Source of the DNA: Nocardia amamiensis NBRC 102102
GTDB taxonomy: Bacteria > Actinomycetota > Actinomycetes > Mycobacteriales > Mycobacteriaceae
DNA length: 38,256 nt
Direction of reading: 5' to 3'
Assembly (NCBI RefSeq): GCF_001612745.1
Contig: NZ_BDBA01000126.1
Span: 1 to 38,256, forward strand
Below are positions 29,864 to 38,256 of this stretch, one piece after another (positions within the stretch are counted from its first letter, which is position 1; every line of letters starts with the position of its first letter). The translations under genes and the position numbers were made by a program. The notes under the pieces are model-generated. The model saw only the letters and a list, made by a program, of their open reading frames with translations. It was not told the origin of the DNA and did not search any database.

Positions 29864-30760
29864 TCAGCGTTTCAGCCAACCACGTAAACGGCCCACCAAG
29901 GTGCGGCCTTTGTCGCGCTCCCGTTCGGCGAAGAGGAATTTCAGCTCCTCCTCCAGCGCCTTGCGCACAACGTCGCGGAATTCCGTTGCGGCCGCGTGCT
30001 TGTCGCTGGCTCCGCGCCACGGCGCCGGGTCGATCGGGGCGCCAGCGGAGAAGTAGAAACGCTCGGGCCGCGGGATGACGGTGGGGCCGACGCCACGGAT
30101 CAGTGGAGGGGTGAGTTCGCGGCTGAGCCCGAGCGCCTCCACGGTCCAGCGCAGCGGGCGCAGGAGCGGGTGGTCGCCGTCGACCACGATGTCGTAGGCG
30201 TCGTCGACGCCGATCATCGCGACCGGCACGATCGGGGCGCCCGCCTCGATCGCCATGTGCGCGAAGCCGCTTCGTCCCTCCCACTTGAGCATGTACTTCT
30301 CGTTCTTGCGGCGCACCGCCTCGCGACCGCCGCCGGGGAACACCATGACGGCCTCGCCTCGGGCGAGCAGGGTCAGGCAGTTGGACCTGGTCCCGCGCAC
30401 CGCGCCGAAGTGGTGCAGCAGGTGACGCACGCCGGGGACGTTGATCAGCACGTTCTCGGCGAGACCGCGAATGAGGCGCCCGCGGCGGCGCAGCACCTCG
30501 GGCAGCAGCAGCGGGGCGTCGATGCCGCCCATCAGATTGTGGTTGCCGACCAGCAGCACCGGGCCGTCGGCGGGGATGTTCTCCAAGCCGTAGAAGCGCG
30601 GGCTGGTCCACGCGCGCAGTGGCCCGAGTAGGGTGTCGATCAGCCGCAAATCGGTGTCGGTCAGCGAAACCGACAGCGGCGCACCGTCGCTGAGCACCGG
30701 ATCAGCGCTGTCCACGGCGCCGGATCGGCTGGTACCGGAACCGGAGCGGGCGTCCGACAT
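29864..30760 (-). CDS. Lysophospholipid acyltransferase family protein (MGAT/DGAT-like)
   Basis: This 298-residue acyltransferase is of the PlsC superfamily. Block I is VGNHNLMGGIDAPLL, with seven positions from His to Asp instead of the usual HxxxxD, as in MGAT-like members. Block III is VMVFPGGGREAVRRKNEKY, followed by WEGRSGFAHMAIEAGAPIVPV. Such enzymes acylate glycerol lipids and may serve triacylglycerol or phospholipid synthesis, in keeping with storage lipids of Nocardia. ATG 30760 has AGGAGG; longer open frames upstream lack conserved sequence. The first 60 residues are Ser/Gly/Asp-rich and probably flexible. Confidence 0.85.
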   Translation of the reverse strand: MSDARSGSGTSRSGAVDSADPVLSDGAPLSVSLTDTDLRLIDTLLGPLRAWTSPRFYGLENIPADGPVLLVGNHNLMGGIDAPLLLPEVLRRRGRLIRGLAENVLINVPGVRHLLHHFGAVRGTRSNCLTLLARGEAVMVFPGGGREAVRRKNEKYMLKWEGRSGFAHMAIEAGAPIVPVAMIGVDDAYDIVVDGDHPLLRPLRWTVEALGLSRELTPPLIRGVGPTVIPRPERFYFSAGAPIDPAPWRGASDKHAAATEFRDVVRKALEEELKFLFAERERDKGRTLVGRLRGWLKR

Positions 30761-30952
30761 GAACCCTCCTGATGTCGATTCGACGACGATAGCGTAACGA
30801 AATCGACTGCGTCGCATCGAATGTGCGCGTCTCGCCGCGACACGCCCGGTGCGGTCGATCGACCGGCTCCCCGCCCGCACCGGGGAGCCCAGCCTGAATT
30901 CGCACGTCATCGCCGTCGGGGCAGCCACGCCGCGGCAGCGTCATGGTCCGAT

Positions 30953-31260
30953 GTGAATACGCCCACATCACAGCGGAAGCCGCCGCCCGGCGGCCGTGCA
31001 CAGCACCGCAAGGCGGCTGGCCCGACGTGGATACGCCCACACCACAGCGGAAATCAGCGAGCGACGACAGGTGCGCAACATCCGCAAGCCGCACGTCTAC
31101 CCGGCCCGACGTGGATACGCCCACGCCACAGCCGAAATCAGCGAGCGACGACAGGTGCGCAACATCCGTAAGCCGCACGTCTACCTGTGGATACGCCCAC
31201 ACCACTGTGGAAGTCACCCGACCAACGACAGTGCGCACCACCGCGAACCGCACGTCTACG
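30953..31260. repeat. Decayed tandem repeat array downstream of hflX
   Basis: Four units start with GTG(G/A)ATACGCCCAC at 30953, 31027, 31111 and 31187 and end with a GCACGTCTAC-type sequence; spacing is 74, 84 and 76 bp. The two middle units are nearly identical over most of their length; the outer ones are diverged. Each core can fold as GTGG/CCAC. The last copy of GCACGTCTAC (31250-31259) contains the hflX stop codon. The rest of 30761-30952 shows nothing I can identify beyond the acyltransferase promoter region. Confidence 0.85.
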
Positions 31261-32833
31261 CGGAGACGTGCTCGCCGTCCCCATGCGCACCGTCCGTGCC
31301 CGCGTGCGCGTACTCGGACACCGCGGCGGCGAGAGCATGCGGGACGCGCGCGCGAACCCGCGTGCCGCCCTCCTCATGGTCGGCACTCAGGATGCGACCG
31401 TCGGCGTGGATGCGGGCCAGCAGGTCGCCGCGCGTGTACGGCAGCAGCACACTGATCTCCACGTCCAGTCCGCCGAGCATCTCGGCGAGCCGCTCGCGCA
31501 GCACGTCGATGCCCAGCCCGCGGTGCACGGAGACGAACGAGGCGTCCGGCAACATCGCGCGCAGATGGGTGAGGTCGGTCGGTGTGGTCGCGTCGGTCTT
31601 GTTGACCACCAGCAGTTCCGGCGGGGGCGGCGTGCCGGATTCCTTGATCACGTCCGTGATCACCTCGCGCACGGCCTTGATCTGCTCGGCGGGCAGCGCG
31701 TCCGAGCCGTCCACCACGTGCAGCAGCAGGTCGGCGCCGGTCACCTCCTCCAGGGTGGAGCGGAACGCCTCGACCAGCTGAGTGGGCAGGTGGCGGACGA
31801 AGCCGACGGTGTCGGTGAAGACCACCTCGCGGCCATCATCGAGCTCGGCGCGCCGGGTGGTGGGGTCGAGGGTGGCGAACAGCGCGTCCTGCACCAGCAC
31901 TCCGGAGCCGGTGAGCGCGTTCATCAGGCTCGACTTGCCCGCGTTGGTGTAGCCGACGATCGCCACCGACGGGATACCGCTGGAGGTGCGCCGCGCCCGC
32001 ATGGTGTCGCGTGCGGTCTTCATCTCCCGGATCTCGCGGCGAAGTTTCGCCATCCGCTCACGGATGCGCCGGCGATCGGTTTCGATCTTGGTCTCACCGG
32101 GGCCACGCAGACCCACGCCACCGTTGCTGCCCGCGCGACCACCGGCCTGCCGGGACATGGACTCACCCCAACCGCGCAGCCGCGGCAGCATGTATTCCAT
32201 CTGGGCCAGCGAGACCTGCGCCTTGCCCTCGCGGGAGGTGGCGTGCTGAGCGAAGATGTCCAGGATCAGCGCGGTCCGGTCGATCACCTTGACCTTGACG
32301 ACCTTCTCCAGCGCGGTCAGCTGCGCCGGGGTCAGCTCACCGTCGCAGATCACGGTGTCGGCGCCGGTTTCCAGCACCACGGAGCGCAGCTCGTCGGCCT
32401 TGCCGGAACCGATGTAGGTGGCCGGGTCGGGCCGGTCGCGGCGCTGGATCAGTGCCTCCAGCACCTGCGAACCCGCCGTTTCGGCCAGCGCAGCCAGCTC
32501 GGCCATGCTCGCCTCGGCCTGCGCGGCGGTTCCCGCCGTCCAGACGCCGACCAGCACGACGCGTTCCAGGCGCAGCTGCCGGTACTCGACCTCGGTGATG
32601 TCGGTGAGCTCGGTGGACAGGCCCGCCACGCGGCGCAGCGAACTGCGTTCGTCGAGCTGGAACTCTCCGACGGTCGGATCGGCCGACCAGCCCGAGCGCC
32701 GCATGCGGGCGGCGTGCTCGGCGACGACGTCGCCGGTCACGGCATCCGCACCGGTCACAGTGTCGTCGGAGGTCTCGGCGGAGCGATCGCTTGCGTCCGC
32801 CGGGGTGAATTCATACGTCTTTGATTTCCTCAT
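31256..32833 (-). CDS. hflX: Ribosome-associated GTPase HflX
   Basis: HflX binds the ribosome E-site region and splits stalled or stressed 70S ribosomes. It is implicated in macrolide tolerance in mycobacteria. This 525-residue form has an N-terminal nucleotide-binding part (TYIGSGKADELRS; VICDGELTPAQLTALE), the linker glycine loop GLRGPGETKIETDRR (241-255), a coiled-coil and the GTPase domain: P-loop GYTNAGKS at 294-301, DPTTR, DTVGFVRHLP and NKTD. ATG 32833 is the first plausible start; its ribosome site is weak, and the first 45 residues look poorly conserved. It keeps the hflX-dapF order known in mycobacteria. Its stop codon coincides with a repeat unit. Confidence 0.95.
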   Translation of the reverse strand: MRKSKTYEFTPADASDRSAETSDDTVTGADAVTGDVVAEHAARMRRSGWSADPTVGEFQLDERSSLRRVAGLSTELTDITEVEYRQLRLERVVLVGVWTAGTAAQAEASMAELAALAETAGSQVLEALIQRRDRPDPATYIGSGKADELRSVVLETGADTVICDGELTPAQLTALEKVVKVKVIDRTALILDIFAQHATSREGKAQVSLAQMEYMLPRLRGWGESMSRQAGGRAGSNGGVGLRGPGETKIETDRRRIRERMAKLRREIREMKTARDTMRARRTSSGIPSVAIVGYTNAGKSSLMNALTGSGVLVQDALFATLDPTTRRAELDDGREVVFTDTVGFVRHLPTQLVEAFRSTLEEVTGADLLLHVVDGSDALPAEQIKAVREVITDVIKESGTPPPPELLVVNKTDATTPTDLTHLRAMLPDASFVSVHRGLGIDVLRERLAEMLGGLDVEISVLLPYTRGDLLARIHADGRILSADHEEGGTRVRARVPHALAAAVSEYAHAGTDGAHGDGEHVSA

Positions 32834-33155
32834 ACACCATCCATGCTGCCACGACATCACCGCAGCACGCACCCGGTTATTCGTGGGCGACGCGCGGCAC
32901 CACGCAGCCGGACAGCCAGGCGAGCGTGCGACCGGCCGAATGCGCCGCCTGGCCGAAGGGCCGCTCGGTCGGCGTCGCTCGCCAACGCCGACCGCAATCC
33001 GCCGACATGGCGCGCTCGAGCAGGCCAGCTCCAGCCGCACATCGGCGGCACCCCGCGCGCCAGGATCGACCGGCGCCGGTCGCGCCCAGGTGCGGCTCGG
33101 ATGGTCAGCTCACGCTGTTACCGCACCACCGGCAGGGGCGCGAGCGGGCTGCGGC
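32834..33155. other. Intergenic region upstream of hflX
   Basis: This 322-bp stretch lies between the dapF stop and the hflX start. I see no convincing gene. It holds a perfect 16-bp palindrome CGACCGGCGCCGGTCG at 33067-33082, which could be a terminator hairpin for dapF, but without a T-run. The hflX promoter should lie here; no clear -10/-35 pair is visible. Confidence 0.5.
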
Positions 33156-34046
33156 TCACAGACCGTTCCACCAGGATCCGGCCAGGCGGCCGGTGGCGAC
33201 CAGAACCGACGGCCCGCGCAGCCACGCCGAGCCGCGCTCCAGGCCGACGGTGAGCGCTCCGCCGGGCACCCGGACGGTCACCCGTCCGGTGTCCTCGGCG
33301 ATCCGGAAACCGTCGGCGGCCAGCGCCGCGGCGGCCGCGGCGACGGTGCCGGTGCCGCAGGAACGCGTTTCGCCGACGCCGCGCTCATAGACCCGCATGT
33401 CGACCGAGCGCTCGTCGTCCAGCGCGGTGACGATCTCCACGTTCACTCCGTGCGGGAACAGGTCCGGATCGAAGCCGGGCGGCACGGTCAGGTCGAGCTT
33501 GCCCAGCGCCTCGGCGGACATCCCGGGATCGACGCAGGCCAGGTGCGGGTTGCCGACGTCGATGCCGATCCCGGACAGCGCCCAGCCCCCGATGGTCGCG
33601 GTGGATGGGCCGAGTTCGCGCACCGGCCCCATGCCGACGGTGACCTCGCCGTCGACCGCGTCCCCGGCGTGCACGGTGACCGGGCGCGCTCCGGCGCGGC
33701 TGCCGACGACGTAGCTGTCGCGGGTCTCCAGGCCCGACGCCGCCAGATAGTGGGCGAAGACGCGCACGCCGTTGCCGCACATCTCGGCGACCGACCCGTC
33801 GGCGTTGCGGTAGTCCATGAACCAGTCGTCGGCTCCGACACCGTCCGGAATCTCCGCGAGCACACCCGCGGCATGCAGCGCACCGGCGCGCGCGACCCGC
33901 AGCACACCGTCCGCGCCGAGCCCGCGCTGCCGATCACACAGCGCGGCGACCTGCGCCGGAGTCAGCGCCAGCTCGGCGTGCGGGTCCGGCAGCACCACGA
34001 AGTCGTTCTGGGTGCCGTGGCCCTTGGTGAACTCGATATCCGGCAC
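33156..34046 (-). CDS. dapF: Diaminopimelate epimerase
   Basis: This enzyme converts LL- to meso-diaminopimelate for lysine and peptidoglycan. At 296 residues it has the usual length. The two catalytic cysteines lie in EMCGNGVRVF and ETRSCGTGTVAAA; FTKGHGTQNDFVVLPD at the N-terminus and GNPHLACVDP in the middle are standard. GTG 34046 has AGGAGA upstream. It follows the methyltransferase gene by 23 bp on the same strand and probably shares its transcript with miaA. Confidence 0.96.
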   Translation of the reverse strand: MPDIEFTKGHGTQNDFVVLPDPHAELALTPAQVAALCDRQRGLGADGVLRVARAGALHAAGVLAEIPDGVGADDWFMDYRNADGSVAEMCGNGVRVFAHYLAASGLETRDSYVVGSRAGARPVTVHAGDAVDGEVTVGMGPVRELGPSTATIGGWALSGIGIDVGNPHLACVDPGMSAEALGKLDLTVPPGFDPDLFPHGVNVEIVTALDDERSVDMRVYERGVGETRSCGTGTVAAAAAALAADGFRIAEDTGRVTVRVPGGALTVGLERGSAWLRGPSVLVATGRLAGSWWNGL

Positions 34047-34069
34047 GTGCGCTGTCTCCTCTGTCGTCG

Positions 34070-34906
34070 TCACTTGGCAAACGTGCGGCGCTGCCGGGAA
34101 ATTTCGTAGAGGGCCACCGCCGCCGCGGAGGGCGCACCCAGTGAACTGGCGGTGCCACCCATCGGAATGTGCACCATATCGTCGCAGGCCGCCTGCCAGG
34201 CCGCGCTCATCCCGCTGGTCTCGTTGCCGACGACCAGGATGGTCGCGTCGGTGAAGTCGTAGTCGTAGGCGGCGCGATGGCCGTGCTCGTCGGTCCCGAC
34301 GATCCGGGTCGGAATGCCGCGCCGCAGCTGCCGGTTGCGGAATTCGAGCACCTGCGCGGGGCCGGCGGCGCGCATCACCGGTACGGCGAACAGCGAACCC
34401 GTCGAGGCGCGCACGGCCTGCGGGTCGTACTGATCGGCGCCGTGTCCGGTGACGACGACGCCGCTGGCGCCGAAGGCGTCGGCCGAGCGGATCAGCGTGC
34501 CCAGATTGCCCGGTGAGTTGGGACGGTCGAACACCACGACCACCGGCGCGTCCTCCCCCGGCTCGCCCGGCTCGAAGGTCTCCAGCTCCGGTTCCCGTGA
34601 CATCGCGACGGCCACCAGTTCCGGTACGCCGCTGCTCTTTTCGCCGAGCTCGGCCATCAGCTCGGGCACCAGTCCGACCTGCGGGACCACGCTGGTGTCC
34701 AGCAGCTCGCGCGCCCAGCCCGACAGCTCCGGGCCGCCGAGGCGATACAGCAGCGTCTCCAGCGGCCAGTCGTTGGCCACGGCCTGGGTGATCGGACGAA
34801 CTCCTTGCACCAGGAACCGTCCGTCTCGATGACGTTTGGTGCGATTGTTCAGGTAGGCCTGCCACACCTGGACGGAGGCGTTGCGTGTGCTCACACGTCG
34901 GGTCAC
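34070..34906 (-). CDS. SpoU/TrmH-family RNA 2'-O-methyltransferase
   Basis: This 278-residue protein has an N-terminal substrate-binding part (NRTKRHRDGRFLVQGVRPITQAV) followed by the knotted SpoU domain: VVVFDRPNSPGNLGTLIRSADAFGA (motif 1), ILVVGNETSGM (motif 2) and HIPMGGTASSLGAPSAAAVALYE (motif 3, where most members have SLNVSxA). It should methylate ribose 2'-OH in rRNA or tRNA using SAM; the target is unclear. GTG 34906 overlaps the miaA stop. In M. tuberculosis miaA and dapF are adjacent, so this gene is an extra member of the operon, functionally matched to RNA modification. Confidence 0.9.
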   Translation of the reverse strand: MTRRVSTRNASVQVWQAYLNNRTKRHRDGRFLVQGVRPITQAVANDWPLETLLYRLGGPELSGWARELLDTSVVPQVGLVPELMAELGEKSSGVPELVAVAMSREPELETFEPGEPGEDAPVVVVFDRPNSPGNLGTLIRSADAFGASGVVVTGHGADQYDPQAVRASTGSLFAVPVMRAAGPAQVLEFRNRQLRRGIPTRIVGTDEHGHRAAYDYDFTDATILVVGNETSGMSAAWQAACDDMVHIPMGGTASSLGAPSAAAVALYEISRQRRTFAK

Positions 34907-35841
34907 TGCGGAGTCCGTTCTTTCTCTTTCTCGTCGAGCAGGGCCAGCGCCGCCGCCACCAGATCGGCCGTCGCACCGTCCACCCACCGCACCCGAGGAT
35001 CGCGCCGGAACCAGGAGCGCTGCCTGCGCACGTAGCGCCGGGTGCCGATCAGCGTGCGTTCCCGCGCGTGGTTCAGGTCGTATTCGTTGTCCAGGTAGGC
35101 CAGGACTTGTGCGTAGCCGATAGCGCGCCGGGCCGTGACGCCCTCGCGCAGGCCACGCTCGATCAGGCCGCGAACCTCCTCGACCAGCCCGCCCGCGAAC
35201 ATCGCGTCGGTGCGCCGCTCGATCCGCGCGTCCAGTGCCGCTGTCTCCCGGTCCACGCCGACGACGATCGTGCCCCAGCGCGGTTGCCCGATCGTCGGCG
35301 CCGAGGCGGCGAACGGTCGCCCGGTGAGCTCCACGACTTCGAGCGCGCGCACCATGCGCCGCCCATCGGTGGGCAGGATGGTCGCCGCTGCCGCCGGATC
35401 GGCCGCGCGCAGCGCCGCGTGCACCGCCGCGACACCGCGCTCGGCGAGCACCGCTTCCCAGCGCGCCCGCACGGCCGGATCGGTGGCCGGGAAGTCCCAC
35501 TGATCCAGCAGCGCCTGCACGTACATCATCGAGCCGCCCACGATGACCGGGACATGCCCGCGCCGCATGATCGCGTCGACGTCCGCGCCGGCCGCCGCCT
35601 GGTAGGCGGCCACGGACGCGGTGTCGGTCACCTCGAGCACGTCGAGCTGGTGGTGCGGGATGCCGCGCCGCTGCGCTACGGGCAGCTTCGCCGTGCCGAC
35701 GTCCATGCCGCGGTAGAGCTGCATGGCGTCGATGTTCACGATCTCGCCGCCGAGGCGTTCGGCCAGATCCAGGGCGAGGTCGGACTTGCCGGTGGCGGTG
35801 GGGCCGACGACAGCGATGGGCGTGATGCCGGAATCCGTCAC
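34903..35841 (-). CDS. miaA: tRNA dimethylallyltransferase
   Basis: MiaA adds a dimethylallyl group to N6 of A37 in tRNAs that read UNN codons. The 312-residue protein has the P-loop GPTATGKS at 13-20, NIDAMQLYRGMDVGTAK, the PHHQLDV motif, GGSMMYVQALL and the C-terminal RYVRRQRSWFRRDPRVRW. GTG 35841 overlaps the upstream gene's stop as GTGA; an open frame further upstream has no conserved sequence. It forms a chain of overlapping genes with the LigB-like gene and the methyltransferase gene. Confidence 0.96.
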   Translation of the reverse strand: MTDSGITPIAVVGPTATGKSDLALDLAERLGGEIVNIDAMQLYRGMDVGTAKLPVAQRRGIPHHQLDVLEVTDTASVAAYQAAAGADVDAIMRRGHVPVIVGGSMMYVQALLDQWDFPATDPAVRARWEAVLAERGVAAVHAALRAADPAAAATILPTDGRRMVRALEVVELTGRPFAASAPTIGQPRWGTIVVGVDRETAALDARIERRTDAMFAGGLVEEVRGLIERGLREGVTARRAIGYAQVLAYLDNEYDLNHARERTLIGTRRYVRRQRSWFRRDPRVRWVDGATADLVAAALALLDEKEKERTPQ

Positions 35842-36602
35842 AGGGCATCCTCTTGGGCGGGGCGCCAGAGACTCGCGTGGTAGCCGACGCCGAACGGCGC
35901 GTCGCGATAGCGCGTCTCCACCACCGGATCGGCGCGGAAAAGCCCGGCCAGCACTTGGTAGGCGGGACGTCCCGCGAGGGCCAGTTCGGTACACAACGCC
36001 GGATCCAGCGCCCGGAGCGCGGCGCGGTCACCTGCTGTCAGGGCACGATCGAGTTCGTCCTGCACGGGGCGGGCCCGCTCGTCGAGGTAGCCGGGCGCTT
36101 TGGTGGACAGTGTCGCCGCGCCATCGGCGACCACCAGCACGCCGCGCCGCTCGGTGGCGCCGTCGAGGTCGGCGCGCAGTTTCGCCCCGAGTTCGCCGCA
36201 ATGCTCCGGCGGTGCGTCCGCCGCCACGATGCGGGCCTCGGCGACCGCGCCCGGCGCGACCTGCCCGCGCAGCCACCCGGCGATCAGCACGGCCAGCGGC
36301 AGTCGCAGATCCGCCTGCGCCGCGCCTGCGACCGCGGCGGCGGAGAAACCGACTCGGACATCGGCGCCGAATCCACGGAACGTGCCGACGGAAGCCGGAC
36401 CGAAGCACGCCTCGGCCGCGCCCGGACCGACCACCACCCACTGGTCGGTCACCGACGCGAAAGCACGCACGGTGTCGAGCACCGCCGCCCGTAGCACGGC
36501 GCGCGAGTCGGGTTCGGCCGTCCCCGTCACGTCCGCCACCCCGCCGCACAACTCGGGCACCAGGATGGGTGGCGAGGGAACGAGGGCCGCGATCGAGAAC
36601 AC
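35838..36602 (-). CDS. LigB-like (class III extradiol dioxygenase fold) conserved protein, Rv2728c-like
   Basis: This 254-residue protein (MFSIAALVPSPPILVPELCGG; DQWVVVGPG; LLVADGAATLS-type strand VLVVADGAATLS) corresponds by position and sequence style to M. tuberculosis Rv2728c, next to miaA. The fold resembles LigB/class III extradiol dioxygenases, which use an Fe site with two His and a Glu. Few histidines are present (H in PPEHCGE and in GVGYHASLW), so activity is doubtful. The start is GTG 36602 with a weak ribosome site. It is divergent from the DUF349 gene; the 241-bp gap holds both promoters. Confidence 0.82.
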   Translation of the reverse strand: MFSIAALVPSPPILVPELCGGVADVTGTAEPDSRAVLRAAVLDTVRAFASVTDQWVVVGPGAAEACFGPASVGTFRGFGADVRVGFSAAAVAGAAQADLRLPLAVLIAGWLRGQVAPGAVAEARIVAADAPPEHCGELGAKLRADLDGATERRGVLVVADGAATLSTKAPGYLDERARPVQDELDRALTAGDRAALRALDPALCTELALAGRPAYQVLAGLFRADPVVETRYRDAPFGVGYHASLWRPAQEDAL

Positions 36603-36843
36603 GTCGTAACCGTAGTCGTTGCCGAGACCACCGGCCTCGCCCGGCTTCGAGTGTCTCTGCCGGAAACACGCCCGGAATTGATAGTGTTCGAGAAGCTACA
36701 ACCCAGGTCATCAGGGGTTGGAATCCCCGGGATTTCCTCCGCGGGAAGGCAAGGATCGATGGTCACAAGGGCTCGGACCGGGTTGAATGGGATGAGCTAG
36801 GGCGTAACCAGGCAGCCGTGACGCGCGGCAGGGACGAGGAAAA

Positions 36844-38220
36844 ATGACCGACAGCAACGGAACCGCGAAAGCCAGCCCCGGCAAGATGCCGCGCTCTTCC
36901 GGAGCTCCGAAACCCGGCAGCTCGGTTCAACCGCCCAAGCCGCACGCGGTCAAACCCGCCCCGGGCCCGGCCCAGCAACATCCGCACCCCGTCGTCGTGC
37001 CCACCGTCTCCGACCCCAGCGTGTGGGGCCGGGTCGACGAGGACGGCACCGCGTGGGTGAAGACCGCCGAAGGTGAACGCCAGGTCGGCTCCTGGCAGGC
37101 CGGTGACGCCGCCGAGGGCCTGGCCCACTTCGGCCGCCGGTTCGACGACCTCGCCACCGAAGTCGCCCTGCTGGAGGCCAGGCTGGCGGCGGGTGCGGAC
37201 GCCCGCAAGACCAAGGCCGCCGCCATGACGCTGGCCGAATCCCTGCCGACCGCCGCCGTCATCGGCGACATCGAGGGCCTGGCCCGGCGCCTGCAGGCCA
37301 TCGCCGAGCACTCCGAGGAAGCGGCCGCGCACGCCAAGGAAGAGAAAGAGCGCGCTCGCCACGAGCACACCGAGCGCAAGGAGGCGCTGGCCGCCGAGGC
37401 GGAGAAGATCGCCGCCGAGTCCACCCAGTGGAAGGCCGCGGGCGATCGGCTGCGCGAAATCCTCGAGGAGTGGAAGTCCATCCGCGGAGTGGACCGCAAG
37501 GTCGACGACGCGCTGTGGAAGCGCTACTCCAAGGCGCGCGAGGCGTTCAACCGCCGCCGCGGCGCGCACTTCGCCGAGCTGGATCGCGAACGCGCCGCCG
37601 CGAAGGCACGCAAGGAGGAATTGTGCGTGCGCGCCGAGGAGTTGTCCGGCTCCACCGACTGGGTGACCACCGCGGGCGTCTTCCGTGACCTACTCGCCGA
37701 GTGGAAGGCCGCCGGGCGGGCACCGCGCGAGGCCGACGAGGCGCTGTGGCGGCGCTTCAAGAGCGCGCAGGACGTGTTCTTCGCCGCCCGCAACGCCGCG
37801 GTCTCCGAACGCGATGCCGAGTTCGAGCAGCACGCGGCGGACAAGGAGCAACTGCTCCAGACCTACGCGAACATCGACCCCTCCGCCGACCTGGAGGCCG
37901 CCCGCAGCGCGCTGCGCGAACTCCAGGACAAATGGGACGCCATCGGCAAGGTGCCGCGCGATCGCATGCAGGACTTGGAAGGCAAGCTGCGCGCGATCGA
38001 GAAGCGCGTCCGCGACGCCGCCGACGCGCAGTGGCGGCGCACCGACCCGGAGGCGGTGGCCCGAGCCGCCCAGTTCCGCGAGCGCGTGGCGCAATTCGAG
38101 GAACAGGCCGCCAAGGCGCAGGCCGCGGGCAACGTCCGCGACGCGGAGAAGGCGCTGGAGCAGGCCAAGCAGTGGCGCGAGTGGGCCGAGGCCGCCGAAG
38201 GGGCCGTCAGCAACCGCTAG
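36844..38220 (+). CDS. DUF349-domain coiled-coil protein, Rv2731-like
   Basis: This 458-residue protein has a Pro-rich disordered head (about 1-55), a short beta part (DPSVWGRVDEDGTAWVKTAEGERQVG) and then long charged helices with repeated DUF349 units. Each unit carries a W near the start and a (A/E)LWxR(F/Y) motif, for example DDALWKRYSKAREAF and DEALWRRFKSAQDVF. The M. tuberculosis homologue at the same place is Rv2731. The function is not established; DUF349 proteins are mostly cytoplasmic coiled coils. The ATG has a GACGAGGA site. The TAG stop is at 38218-38220, just before the window end. Confidence 0.9.
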   Translation: MTDSNGTAKASPGKMPRSSGAPKPGSSVQPPKPHAVKPAPGPAQQHPHPVVVPTVSDPSVWGRVDEDGTAWVKTAEGERQVGSWQAGDAAEGLAHFGRRFDDLATEVALLEARLAAGADARKTKAAAMTLAESLPTAAVIGDIEGLARRLQAIAEHSEEAAAHAKEEKERARHEHTERKEALAAEAEKIAAESTQWKAAGDRLREILEEWKSIRGVDRKVDDALWKRYSKAREAFNRRRGAHFAELDRERAAAKARKEELCVRAEELSGSTDWVTTAGVFRDLLAEWKAAGRAPREADEALWRRFKSAQDVFFAARNAAVSERDAEFEQHAADKEQLLQTYANIDPSADLEAARSALRELQDKWDAIGKVPRDRMQDLEGKLRAIEKRVRDAADAQWRRTDPEAVARAAQFRERVAQFEEQAAKAQAAGNVRDAEKALEQAKQWREWAEAAEGAVSNR

Positions 38221-38256
38221 GCGGCTGCCTCGCCTCCGCTCGGCCCGGCGCACAAG

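Noticed and set aside
30953..31260. Possible CRISPR array or small-protein gene with repeats
   Set aside because: Repeat units are 74-84 bp, directly adjoining and degenerate, with no unique spacers or cas genes. The minus-strand open frame through them has no ribosome site.
33067..33082. 16-bp palindrome CGACCGGCGCCGGTCG as an operator
   Set aside because: In GC-rich DNA such a palindrome is not rare, and nothing around it identifies a regulator. It is kept only as a note in the intergenic entry.

Overview
The window is GC-rich actinobacterial chromosome, most likely from Nocardia or a close relative in the Mycobacteriales. Three things point there. The right end keeps a gene order known from Mycobacterium tuberculosis (fadE20 - hflX - dapF - miaA - an Rv2728c-like gene, then a divergent DUF349 gene like Rv2731). 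ESX-type (type VII) secretion substrates are present with an EspG-like chaperone. XRE/DUF5753 regulators occur, one of them with its DUF397 partner.

Region 1 (1-10152, all minus strand) is one long operon for a group 1h (formerly group 5, 'actinobacterial') [NiFe] hydrogenase, the high-affinity type linked to scavenging atmospheric H2. In order of transcription it runs hypA, hypB, small subunit hhyS, large subunit hhyL, a NifU/Rieske-like Fe-S protein (hhyE), DUF5947, DUF6084, a 442-residue hydrogenase-associated protein, a 39-residue DUF6893-like membrane peptide, a 105-residue acidic protein, the maturation protease, hypC and the start of hypF, which is cut by the window edge. Many neighbours overlap by 4 bp (ATGA or GTGA). 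hypD and hypE are not in the window.

Region 2 (10385-13021) has a PepSY-domain membrane protein divergent from an OmpR-type response regulator and histidine kinase pair. A triple direct repeat between them looks like the regulator's binding site.

Region 3 (13022-17551) is a patchwork: an XRE/DUF5753 regulator, a small hypothetical gene, a 194-bp duplicated piece of the neighbouring histidine kinase, a short-chain dehydrogenase with an AraC-type regulator, and remnants of a DUF5753 regulator, an MFS transporter and an unidentified gene.

Region 4 (17600-25677) is an orphan type VII secretion substrate locus. It encodes a CpnT-like scaffold with no toxin domain, a WXG100-like protein, a YbaB-like protein, a large EspB/PPE-like substrate and an EspG-like chaperone, with a YezG/DUF600-like (immunity-like) gene facing the other way. 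No ESX core gene is present.

Region 5 (25824-27924) holds a small membrane protein, an unidentified 114-residue protein and an XRE/DUF5753-DUF397 pair. Between the last two lies a 112-bp stretch that folds on paper into a four-way junction: a 14-bp closing stem enclosing 7-, 9- and 4-bp hairpins with almost no unpaired bases at the junction. This is the most striking unexplained feature. A strong bidirectional terminator closes the region.

Region 6 (28024-38256) is conserved housekeeping: fadE20-like acyl-CoA dehydrogenase, a lysophospholipid acyltransferase, hflX, dapF, a SpoU/TrmH methyltransferase, miaA, a LigB-like protein and a DUF349 protein. A decayed 74-84 bp tandem repeat starts exactly at the hflX stop codon.
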